The position numbers were made by a program, and so were the translations under genes. The notes beneath the pieces are model-generated. The model was not told the origin of the DNA and ran no database searches. It worked only from the letters and a program-made list of their open reading frames with translations. A DNA stretch of 38,424 nt from an uncultured Bryobacterales bacterium (GTDB taxonomy: Bacteria; Acidobacteriota; Terriglobia; Bryobacterales; Bryobacteraceae), in the NCBI GenBank assembly GCA_937959285.1, contig CALGAR010000093.1, positions 1 through 38,424 of the forward strand, read 5' to 3'. Below, piece after piece: positions 18,531 through 26,125 of the stretch; positions within the stretch are counted from its first letter, which is position 1, and each line of letters starts with the position of its first letter.

Positions 18531-19211
18531 TCAGTGGTGGCGGCGCAGGGTTTGGCCCAGCATCCACTCATAGAGTTCGTCCTGGCCGTAGGCGAGATCC
18601 CAGCAGTTGTGTCCGACGCCCGGATACTCAGTGTAGCGGGGATGTCCGCCGGCTTCGCGAAGCGCCCGAATCATTGCCCGCGATTCTTCGACGGAAATGA
18701 CCTCGTCATTTTCGCCGTGGAAGCACCAGCACGGGATGTCCTTGATTGTCCCGGCTAGCGACGGTCTCCCTCCGCCGGCGATCGGCACAATCGACGCCCA
18801 CCGTTCGGGATATCGAAACGCCAGGCTCCAGGTGCCATACCCGCCCATGCCGATGCCGGTCAGGTGAAGACATGCAGAATCTATATTGAAGTTTGCCTGG
18901 ACCTGATCGATGATCGCGATTGCCCGATTCGCATCGGAGTAACCGGCCTCCCAGGAGCCGCGCTGCGACTGAGGGAAGACGCAGATGAACGGGAAGGTGT
19001 GCTCGCGCTGGCGGACAGCAGGTCCCAAGCCGACCATCGTCGGAGTGACGCCGTCGGCGCCCGTCTCGCCTGTACCGTGGAGGAAGACGATGAGCGGATA
19101 AGGCTGCCGGGCGTCGTAATGATGAGGCACAAACACCGAGTAGGGCGTCTCTCCCCCGGTAGCGGGATTCGTCAGGACTTGAGTTATAAAGCCAGTAGCA
19201 TTGATGATCAT
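18531..19211 (-). CDS. Alpha/beta hydrolase (esterase/prolyl-oligopeptidase-like) with Ser-to-Gly nucleophile position
   Basis: A 226-residue protein with the family's order of motifs: oxyanion-hole strand IVFLHGTGET (41-50), nucleophile elbow at 119-123, acidic residue in HGENDEVI (about 174-178), and base in GVGHNCW (about 202). At the elbow the expected G-x-S-x-G reads G-I-G-M-G-G: residue 121 is Gly (GGC, 18849-18851) where AGC would give Ser. A single A-to-G change explains it, so the protein is either a pseudoenzyme or carries a sequence error. There is no signal peptide. ATG 19211 overlaps the stop of the upstream gene (ATGA), so the two are co-translated. It ends 13 bases from lhgO. 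Confidence 0.8.
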   Translation of the reverse strand: MIINATGFITQVLTNPATGGETPYSVFVPHHYDARQPYPLIVFLHGTGETGADGVTPTMVGLGPAVRQREHTFPFICVFPQSQRGSWEAGYSDANRAIAIIDQVQANFNIDSACLHLTGIGMGGYGTWSLAFRYPERWASIVPIAGGGRPSLAGTIKDIPCWCFHGENDEVISVEESRAMIRALREAGGHPRYTEYPGVGHNCWDLAYGQDELYEWMLGQTLRRHH

Positions 19212-19711
19212 TCCTCATCCCTTCGCCTGCGCCGGCGCCTGTCAAATCTCTCCACTTCGGGATCCTCTCCGGGATCCGGCTTGTCTTCGACGAGCGGGTC
19301 TGAATCGGCCACTTGAGAAATGCTGACTCCTTCTGTTCCCTCTTCGGCTGTCCGGGATGGACCGATGTCCGCCGCCCAATCATCCGGGCCGATTAAGCCG
19401 ATGTTGGTCAGGCCCAGGTTGGGATCGGTGCGGTCGGTAACAGCAAGGTCATCAAGGGCGTCATCACCGTGAATGAGCTCTGCTTCGGTTCCACCGGCGC
19501 CAGCGCCGCCGCGGCCAACCCGGCTGTCGGCTCCAAGCGAGCTGGAATCTCCCGTTTCACTGGGTGCATTCGGGTGGCCGGATCCTCCAGTGCCCACTCC
19601 CTCGGTAGGCGCCGCCTCGTTGTCTCCCAGATCGGTTGGCCCTTCTTCGGTCGTCTTCTTCGGCAGTTGCTTCTGCGTAGGCGTCTTCCAATAGTCCTTG
19701 CGGGAAGCCAT
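19208..19711 (-). CDS. Disordered, acidic hypothetical protein
   Basis: ATG at 19711 is preceded by AGGAG with a suitable spacer; the longer in-frame extension to 20023 has no such site and runs through the promoter region. The 167-residue product (MASRKDYWKTPTQKQ…) is nearly devoid of hydrophobic core: Gly, Asp, Glu, Thr and Pro dominate. It ends in a run of seven arginines broken by one Asp and acidic residues. It is probably intrinsically disordered. It is coupled to the downstream hydrolase by a 4-base overlap and diverges from the 972-aa unknown gene. I recognise no family; an adaptor, linker or nucleic-acid-binding tail are possibilities without direct support. Confidence 0.65.
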   Translation of the reverse strand: MASRKDYWKTPTQKQLPKKTTEEGPTDLGDNEAAPTEGVGTGGSGHPNAPSETGDSSSLGADSRVGRGGAGAGGTEAELIHGDDALDDLAVTDRTDPNLGLTNIGLIGPDDWAADIGPSRTAEEGTEGVSISQVADSDPLVEDKPDPGEDPEVERFDRRRRRRRDEE

Positions 19712-19922
19712 CAAGCCGCTCCTACTATATGGATTGCCCCGAGCGGCCAAAAATAACGCGCCAACAGGATTTAGAGGATGGAATCCGGTTTGGATACAAT
19801 CTGGCTGGCAATCCGAGGCAAAGCGGCCGGTCAGCCCCAGACTGAAGTCATCCCATTGGAATCGGACGAACAGGCCCGGCCGTTCTGCCTGTCTGACACT
19901 TTGAACAAATACCGGCCTCTCC

Positions 19923-19951
19923 TTGCATATTGCGCCGATTTTTACTAATCT
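19923..19951 (+). promoter_or_regulatory. Candidate promoter for the 972-aa unknown gene
   Basis: TTGCAT (19923-19928) and TAATCT (19946-19951) are spaced by exactly 17 bases. Transcription would start near 19958, giving a leader of about 74 bases that contains the tandem 15-base repeat. The 19712-20031 stretch otherwise holds no gene that I can support. Confidence 0.4.
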
Positions 19952-19972
19952 TCTTGCCGTCCCTCGAGCAGA

Positions 19973-20001
19973 CAGTAAGTAAGCAGTCAGTAAGTAAGCA
20001 G
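19973..20001 (+). repeat. Two tandem copies of a 14-base repeat in the 5' leader
   Basis: CAGTAAGTAAGCAG occurs at 19973-19986 and again, identical, at 19988-20001, a 15-base period of about one and a half helical turns. Each unit contains an internal GTAAGTAAG double tetranucleotide. It lies between the candidate promoter and the GTG start at 20032, so it would be transcribed. It could bind a regulator or RNA-binding protein, or be a slippage-prone site. Confidence 0.7.
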
Positions 20002-20031
20002 ATAAATCGATGTTCGAGGGCAAGGAGTCCC

Positions 20032-22950
20032 GTGCTGCAAATTCTCATTGGCCCTGATACATTCCGGCGCGACTTCCTGGATGGCAAGGGCAGCGTGACC
20101 GTCGAGTCCGCTGGCGCGCCTTTCGACCCCCTCAAACCGTTCGATCCGTCGGTAGCCAGGCTTCACATCGTCTCCGCGAACGCGGACGCTCAGCTTTCGT
20201 TCGGGCAACAGGAAGGGCTGTCCTGCGGCGTAGTCTTCGATGCGGGAAGCGAGAACGGAATCGAACTGTCCTGGCCGGATGCAAATCAACCCGAGGGCGC
20301 CCTCCCCGAGGGAAAGCTTGCCGCCCGGCTCTTCCTCAGCGGCCGAGCAGGCGCGGAAGCCAGCGGTGTGTTTCCGGCGGGAGCCGCCAGCTTCCACTTC
20401 GGAGTGACCGCGGGAAGCGCGGTTGGCTACGAAAGGCGCTGTCTCTTCGACAGAGCGACGCGGTCCGGGCTCATCATCTCCGAACTGATCGGCGGGCTCA
20501 GGCTGCCGCAGCATTGCGGTACGCCCTCGTCCATTCCCGATGAAGGAGAAGTAGTAAGCTTCCGCTACGCCGGCTTTCTCGACCTGGAAGCGCGGCTCAA
20601 TTGGGGATACGAGCTTACAGGCATCGAGGGGTTCCAGTACCGGGAGATCGACGCATCGTTTCACTACGGCTTGCGATTGAAGGCCGGAGTAAAGGCAGGT
20701 TACCAGCTCGCCGGAGAGTTCGACGTCGAGGCATCGCGCGGATCGCGGCCCGGTTGGGCACGACTGACGGTCCGGAAGCAGAGAACATCGCGGTCCGACT
20801 TCGCTGCCGCCTTTCGGGCCGATGGCGATCTCCGGCTCGGAGGTCTTCCGCAATCGGCCGACGAATTCCTCGCTGCCTTGTTCGGGGTCGACGCTGAAAG
20901 CGTCCGTCGCCTGTTCGAACGGGCGCGTACTTTCACGGATCTGGATCAGCTGGAGCAAGCCGCTGGCAGACTCCTCAAGAAGACCGTGCATGATCTGGCA
21001 CAGAAGTGGATTGGGAAAGCGCTCGATAACGCCAACGTTCAGCAGTTTCTCGCGGTGGTGAACCGCTTCCTGGCGGAGCATCAGAACGCGGATCAAGCGG
21101 TTGTCAACGCGATAGCGGCTCTCTATGAGGACAACTACGAGGCCGGAAAGCTCGGTGAACTGCGCCGGAGCCTGGCGCTGATTGCTGGTCTGCGAAGCCC
21201 CGATGAACTCCGCACGCTGAACGACGAGGCCGCGTGGACCATCATCGAACGCCTCGCCGGAGCCGATGTGCCGCAACTGCTGCAAGACGATGCGGCGTTT
21301 GCGCGCCTCACCGCGACCGCTGAGCGGGGCGTTCAGTTCCTGGATGGGGGATGGATGCCCCAGTTGCGTGACCTGATTCTTGAGCTCAAGTCTTCATTCC
21401 CGCTCGACCGAGTCTTCGAGGAACTGACGGAATATGCGTCCGAGGAAAAGCTTCTCACTCTTGCTGACGAGCGGCTGCAAGGTCTCGTAGAGAAGCTCGT
21501 AGGCAAAGCCTGGGAGGAAATCAAGGAGAGCGGAGCCGCGGCGGTAGCGGCGGAGCTCAGGGACACGCTCGACAAGATCACGTCCTTCAAGGACACCTGG
21601 TACGCGCGGCTGACGTCCGCCGCCAGCCAGTCGTTTGCGCTCCAGGTGAATTACGCCTTTAGCCGGGCATCCAGGAGCAAGGCGCTGCTCGACGTCGAGA
21701 TTGATGTGACGACTCCGGTGGGGCAGAAGCTCTTTGCCGATGCCGCCGTGGGAAAGATGCGAGGGCTCTTCGATAGGGCGAATCTCCCGCTGCTGGTCGT
21801 CCACGAAGGCGTCCTTACCCACGAACTTACCAAGGCTTCTCACCTGTCGGTTGCTGTGTTCGGCTGGCGGTTCAAGCGCCTCGTGGAGCTGGTGTCTCGA
21901 ACAGAATACAGTCTGGAAGCGCTTCCGACCGGCATGGTCGGGGTCTTCACGACGGAAGCCGCCATCCGCCGGCGAATCGAGCAGAGGGGCCGCGATGAGA
22001 TGGCTGAGACGATCGAGTCCAACTTCCTGCTCCGGCTGGTAGGCGAGACGTATCGGCCGGACGAATTCGACACACTGGAATCGCTGCAAAGAAAGTCCTT
22101 CCTCGCGCGGTCGATCAACAAAATGGCCGTCGAATACCGCTTCTTCGCTGAAGACGACCTCACGTCGGTGAGCGAGCTCGGCGAATACTTGAAGCTGGCG
22201 GAAATTCTGGGCCTCATCCCTTCTGCGCATTCGATGGCCGAACAGCTCGGGCGGGAGTTTCCCGGCGGCTTGGGCAAAGTGACGGCCCGGTACCTGGTGA
22301 CGTACGATAGCGACTCCTTGCGCGACGCATTCACACTCCTTTCCGGCGAGCCGCTCAAGCAGCTTGTTCGGGCGACAGCGCGGCAGGTGGCGGCCGCGCG
22401 GCTGATCCAGAGAAAGAATGACCGGCTGGCAGCCGTAGGCTTCGCCTACCTCGACCCCTACTTCGCGGACCTTTACTACCGGCAGGGCTTCACAGCCTTG
22501 CTGAACGATGACCGCGCGATTCGCCTCCCGAACTGGTTCACAGGAGGCGAGACCCGAATTGTTCCCCTGCCTGCCAGGGATCCGGGACGCCACGTGCTGG
22601 CGACCCTGTTTGTCATGGAGCAGAAGATGGCGGACCGGCTGGCGCGTCTCGACGAAGCAGTGGATGAAGCGCGCAAGCAGAAACGCCCCGTGAAGGAATC
22701 CGAACTCGAGCAGGCGGCGAAAGATTTCGTCGCCACTGCCGCGAAGATCGACCAGTTCATCAGCGTCAACAGCTTCTTCGCCGTCTTCGACAGATTCATC
22801 TATGAAGGCAGCCGGGGCAAAGGCTTCCGCCAATCGGCGATGATCCTTCAGATCCAGCCGCCGGGTGAAACTGAGCCGGTGACGAAGTTCTTTGCGTCGG
22901 GCTCTCTGGATGGCAGAAAGGGCGAGCTGAAAACGGCAGCTTCCGCATGA
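20032..22950 (+). CDS. Large (972 aa) protein of unknown function
   Basis: GTG at 20032 with AGGAG just upstream is the most credible start; the in-frame extension to 19930 translates the tandem repeat. There is no signal peptide or membrane span. Residues about 1-270 are beta-rich and Gly-rich with alternating aromatic strands (FRYAGFLDLEARLNWGYELTG; FHYGLRLKAGVKAGYQLAGEF). About 290-600 are strongly helical, and the rest is mixed and soluble up to residue 972. No catalytic motif stands out. Coding is convincing from its length and its good ribosome-binding site. It is divergent from the disordered protein/hydrolase pair. I do not recognise any family. Confidence 0.75.
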   Translation: MLQILIGPDTFRRDFLDGKGSVTVESAGAPFDPLKPFDPSVARLHIVSANADAQLSFGQQEGLSCGVVFDAGSENGIELSWPDANQPEGALPEGKLAARLFLSGRAGAEASGVFPAGAASFHFGVTAGSAVGYERRCLFDRATRSGLIISELIGGLRLPQHCGTPSSIPDEGEVVSFRYAGFLDLEARLNWGYELTGIEGFQYREIDASFHYGLRLKAGVKAGYQLAGEFDVEASRGSRPGWARLTVRKQRTSRSDFAAAFRADGDLRLGGLPQSADEFLAALFGVDAESVRRLFERARTFTDLDQLEQAAGRLLKKTVHDLAQKWIGKALDNANVQQFLAVVNRFLAEHQNADQAVVNAIAALYEDNYEAGKLGELRRSLALIAGLRSPDELRTLNDEAAWTIIERLAGADVPQLLQDDAAFARLTATAERGVQFLDGGWMPQLRDLILELKSSFPLDRVFEELTEYASEEKLLTLADERLQGLVEKLVGKAWEEIKESGAAAVAAELRDTLDKITSFKDTWYARLTSAASQSFALQVNYAFSRASRSKALLDVEIDVTTPVGQKLFADAAVGKMRGLFDRANLPLLVVHEGVLTHELTKASHLSVAVFGWRFKRLVELVSRTEYSLEALPTGMVGVFTTEAAIRRRIEQRGRDEMAETIESNFLLRLVGETYRPDEFDTLESLQRKSFLARSINKMAVEYRFFAEDDLTSVSELGEYLKLAEILGLIPSAHSMAEQLGREFPGGLGKVTARYLVTYDSDSLRDAFTLLSGEPLKQLVRATARQVAAARLIQRKNDRLAAVGFAYLDPYFADLYYRQGFTALLNDDRAIRLPNWFTGGETRIVPLPARDPGRHVLATLFVMEQKMADRLARLDEAVDEARKQKRPVKESELEQAAKDFVATAAKIDQFISVNSFFAVFDRFIYEGSRGKGFRQSAMILQIQPPGETEPVTKFFASGSLDGRKGELKTAASA

Positions 22951-22986
22951 AAAGCTCCGCTTGCCAAAGGACGACAGGATCCGCGA

Positions 22987-23787
22987 TCAGCCACGTAAAC
23001 CGGACTCGGCGTCTACGCCGAGGAATGGAAGGATGAGTTCAGCCAGCTCCTCGGCGCAGGTATAGTTGACGGCGTGCGGGCAATCGGGAATGATGGCAAG
23101 GCGGCCATATGGAAGCAGTCCCGCCGCTTCTTCGGCCCAGCGCTGCGAGACGATGGGGTCTCTGGATCCGCGAACCACAAGCGCAGGCACGCGAATCTTG
23201 GGCAGCTTCTCCTCGATCGGATCCTTTAAAGCGAAGCTGAATGTCTTGAGCGTCCGGAAGACACCCGCGTACCAAAGATCGGTGATCTCTTCCCACAGCA
23301 TCGAGGGACGCTCGCGGGCAATGTCAAGCAGAAGACCGCCTGCCTGCTGGATCCAGCCACGGCGTTTTGGATCAACGGTCGGTCCAACGAAGACCACGCT
23401 TGACACCTGAGAAGGATGGCGCACCGCCAGCTCCGCGATTACCTGGCAGCCGAGTGAGTTACCTACGAATGCAGCCCGCGGGACGTGAAATGCGTCGAGG
23501 CAGGCGACCAGGGCTTCGGCAAGGTCGGCTAGCGTAAGCGTATTTTTCGTCCTGTCGCTGAGACCAAAGCCCGGCAGATCGGGAGCCAGCACTCTGCAAT
23601 AGGGCGCCAGAAGCTCACCGGTTGGAACCATATACCTGCTGGAGATCGTCAAACCATGGACGAGCACCACCGGAGGGCCGCTCTCCCAGCTCGCGCGAAC
23701 GTGCATGGTCCAATCGCCATGCTCCACCCAGTGGATGTTCAAGCGCCCCTTCCGGGCGCGTGTCGTTACGCTCAGCGGTGCTAGCAT
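22987..23787 (-). CDS. Alpha/beta-fold hydrolase
   Basis: From ATG 23787 the protein has 266 residues, the standard length. It shows PPVVLVHGLTISSRYM (oxyanion hole), a nucleophile elbow G-N-S111-L-G, the acid in RGSRDPIV and the base in IPDCPHAVNY, so the Ser-Asp-His triad is complete. The frame stays open upstream to 24210, but this would lie antisense over the metallopeptidase start and lacks family character. It is a cytoplasmic hydrolase of undefined substrate (esterase, lipase or C-C hydrolase type). It diverges from the M49-like gene with 91 bases between starts. Confidence 0.85.
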   Translation of the reverse strand: MLAPLSVTTRARKGRLNIHWVEHGDWTMHVRASWESGPPVVLVHGLTISSRYMVPTGELLAPYCRVLAPDLPGFGLSDRTKNTLTLADLAEALVACLDAFHVPRAAFVGNSLGCQVIAELAVRHPSQVSSVVFVGPTVDPKRRGWIQQAGGLLLDIARERPSMLWEEITDLWYAGVFRTLKTFSFALKDPIEEKLPKIRVPALVVRGSRDPIVSQRWAEEAAGLLPYGRLAIIPDCPHAVNYTCAEELAELILPFLGVDAESGLRG

Positions 23788-23878
23788 GGCTCTCGCCACC
23801 GCCGTTGGTGGCCCCCACTTTATGGACTTCCGCGCAACCGAAAACGTAGCGCTGTATCGTGTACGCTGGTACAAATCA

Positions 23879-25510
23879 ATGCGATGGATTCTCTGTTTTC
23901 TGGTTTGTGCTTCCGCGATGCCGCAGACGACTAACGCCGTTGATGACCAGCAGCTTCGACAGATGACCGCCCGCTTCGCCCCGGTTACGCTTCGGGTCGA
24001 CACGTCAACGCTGTCTCCGGGAGACCGCATGGCCCTGGAGACTCTGAAACAAGCAGCCAAGGTCGTGGATGACCTGTTTATGGAACAGCTCTGGTCCGGG
24101 AACCTTGCGCTTGCAGCCCAGCTGGAGCGCGACAAGACGCCACTTGGACGAGCGCGTACGCAGTACTTTTGGATCAACAAGGGCCCTTGGTCCGACCTTG
24201 ACGACCACAAGGCATTTCTCCCCGGTGTCCCGGAAAGGAAACCAGCCGGCGCGAACTTTTACCCGCCTAATATGACGCGCGAAGAATTTGAATCCTGGGT
24301 GAAGACGCTGCCCGATCCGGTGCGATCCCAGGCGGAAGGCTTCTTTACGGTAATCCGCCGCGATAAAGACGGAAAGCTGACGGTTGTTCCCTACAGTCAG
24401 GCCTACAGACCGCAGCTCGAAAAGCTGGCTTCTTTGCTCCGGCAGGCGGCGGCTCAAACCGATAATGCTTCCTTGCGCCGGTTCCTGAACCTGCGTGCAG
24501 ACGCCTTTCTTTCGAACGATTACTATGCGAGCGATATCGCCTGGATGGATCTCGACGCGCCGCTCGATATCACAATTGGTCCCTACGAAACATACAACGA
24601 CGAACTGTTCGGCTACAAAGCAGCGTTTGAAGCGTACATTACGCTGCGGGACGATCGCGAAACGCAAAAGCTTCGTTTCTTCGCGGACCATCTTCAGGAA
24701 ATCGAAAACAATCTTCCCATTGACGCCAAATATCGCAACCCCAAGCTCGGCGCGCTCGCTCCGATCCGCGTTGTGAACGAAGTGCTAGCCGTGGGCGATG
24801 CTGCCCACGGAGTCCGCACGGCTGCATTCAATCTGCCGAATGATGAGCGGGTCGTACGGGAAAAGGGCAGCAAGCGCGTGATGTTGAAGAATGTGCAGGA
24901 AGCTAAGTTTCGCAGGATTCTGACGCCGATCGCCGAGCGCGTCCTGCCGAAGGATGCGCAGGGTTACCTGCAGTTTGATGCCTTCTTCACCCACATACTT
25001 GCCCACGAGCTGTGCCACGGCCTTGGACCGATGAGAGTCGGTGACAAATCCACGCCGCGGCAGGAATTGAAGGATCTCTACAGTGCGATCGAAGAAGCGA
25101 AGGCGGATATCACGGGCCTCTATATGCTCCAGTATCTCTACGACAGAGGTCTCCTGCCGGGAGGACCTGAGGTCGAGCGCCGGATGTATACGACGTTCCT
25201 GGCCTCCGCGTTCCGCACGTTGCGCTTTGGCATTCACGAGGCCCATGGCAGGGGCATGGCTCTCCAGTTCAACTATCTGCTCGACCGCGGCGCTTTCGTC
25301 GCAAACCCGGACGGGACCTTCGCGGTTGACTTCTCAAAGGTCAAGGCGGGCGTGCGCGATCTCACTCGTGACCTGCTTATGATCGAGGCAACCGGGGACT
25401 ACGCCGGCGCGGCCAAGATGTTGAAAGAGCTCGCATTCCTGCGTCCTCCCCTCCAACAGGCGCTTGGGAAGCTGACCGGAATTCCCGTCGACATCGTCCC
25501 GGAGCCTTAG
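23879..25510 (+). CDS. Exported M49-like (dipeptidyl-peptidase III-related) zinc metallopeptidase
   Basis: ATG 23879 begins a signal peptide (MRWILCFLVCASAMPQTTNA); an earlier in-frame start would overlap the divergent gene. The 543-residue protein carries H376-E377-L-C-H380 followed by GLGP. Near 405-410 is EEAKAD, comparable with the second zinc-ligand motif EECRAE of dipeptidyl-peptidase III. Classical DPP III has the six-residue HEXXGH; here the spacing is the ordinary HEXXH, as in a bacterial branch of the family. It would cleave peptides in the periplasm. The stop abuts, with no gap, the stop of the convergent DinB gene. No clear ribosome-binding site is seen. Confidence 0.75.
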   Translation: MRWILCFLVCASAMPQTTNAVDDQQLRQMTARFAPVTLRVDTSTLSPGDRMALETLKQAAKVVDDLFMEQLWSGNLALAAQLERDKTPLGRARTQYFWINKGPWSDLDDHKAFLPGVPERKPAGANFYPPNMTREEFESWVKTLPDPVRSQAEGFFTVIRRDKDGKLTVVPYSQAYRPQLEKLASLLRQAAAQTDNASLRRFLNLRADAFLSNDYYASDIAWMDLDAPLDITIGPYETYNDELFGYKAAFEAYITLRDDRETQKLRFFADHLQEIENNLPIDAKYRNPKLGALAPIRVVNEVLAVGDAAHGVRTAAFNLPNDERVVREKGSKRVMLKNVQEAKFRRILTPIAERVLPKDAQGYLQFDAFFTHILAHELCHGLGPMRVGDKSTPRQELKDLYSAIEEAKADITGLYMLQYLYDRGLLPGGPEVERRMYTTFLASAFRTLRFGIHEAHGRGMALQFNYLLDRGAFVANPDGTFAVDFSKVKAGVRDLTRDLLMIEATGDYAGAAKMLKELAFLRPPLQQALGKLTGIPVDIVPEP

Positions 25511-26023
25511 CTACCGGTTCGCGGACATTGGCTTTGGACGCAGCAGGCGGTGTAAATCGAGGGACGGCGGTTGAAGGCCAGCTTGCGTCAGCATCACGTG
25601 TACCTGCCCGCGATGATGGGTCTGATGGTTGAAGAGGTGCGTGAGGAGAAAATGCAGAGGATCCTCGAACGGCTCCCCGGCGCTGTTGCGATAGTGTAAC
25701 GGGGAGAGGAGAGCTTCATCGGTCAGTTGAGCAACGTACTGCTCCAACCTTGCGTCCTCGTCCTTCCTCGCTTGCCACAAGCTGTTGAAATCCTCGTAAA
25801 GGATCGCGTTCAGCGGGAGCCGTGGATCAGCTCCTTGAAATCGGCCCAGCCAGATCCGGTCGCCAACGAGAATGTGATTCAGCGTCCGCTCAATGCTGCG
25901 GAAGGAAGCCTCGCGCTCCTTGCGGTACTCCGATACATCAAGACGCGCGCACACTTCGTACAACCGCCCGTTGGCGAGGGTGTTGTACCGGGCCATTTGC
26001 TGGAAGTGGTGGACCAACGACAT
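25511..26023 (-). CDS. DinB-family protein
   Basis: From the ATG at 26023 the protein has 170 residues and opens with the typical MSLVHHFQQMARYNTLANGR, where DinB four-helix bundles start. An in-frame GTG at 26065 would add 14 residues. The metal-binding histidines of the fold are visible in SIERTLNHILVGDRIWL and in HLFNHQTHHRGQVH. DinB/YfiT-like proteins include thiol-dependent metalloenzymes; the role here is unknown. It diverges from the exported protein at 26126, and its stop codon shares the palindrome TAGCTA with the convergent metallopeptidase stop. Confidence 0.9.
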   Translation of the reverse strand: MSLVHHFQQMARYNTLANGRLYEVCARLDVSEYRKEREASFRSIERTLNHILVGDRIWLGRFQGADPRLPLNAILYEDFNSLWQARKDEDARLEQYVAQLTDEALLSPLHYRNSAGEPFEDPLHFLLTHLFNHQTHHRGQVHVMLTQAGLQPPSLDLHRLLRPKPMSANR

Positions 26024-26125
26024 AGCCGGATCATAGCGCAAATGTTCGGCGTTCCGCTCCTTCACGATTCGCCAAAGGATCGCCCGCTGGTGATAGCATC
26101 ATGAGGTTTCGAGGAGATTGCCACG

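Noticed and set aside
21394..22833. Long minus-strand frame inside the 972-aa gene, and a similar one at 19987-21285
   Set aside because: They are antisense shadows with His/Arg/Gln-rich low-information translations and no ribosome-binding sites. The plus frame has a good start and continuous coding over 2.9 kb.
20032..22950. A TonB or porin-like barrel for the 972-aa protein because of its beta/aromatic N-terminus
   Set aside because: No signal peptide, no C-terminal Phe, and two-thirds of the protein is soluble helix.
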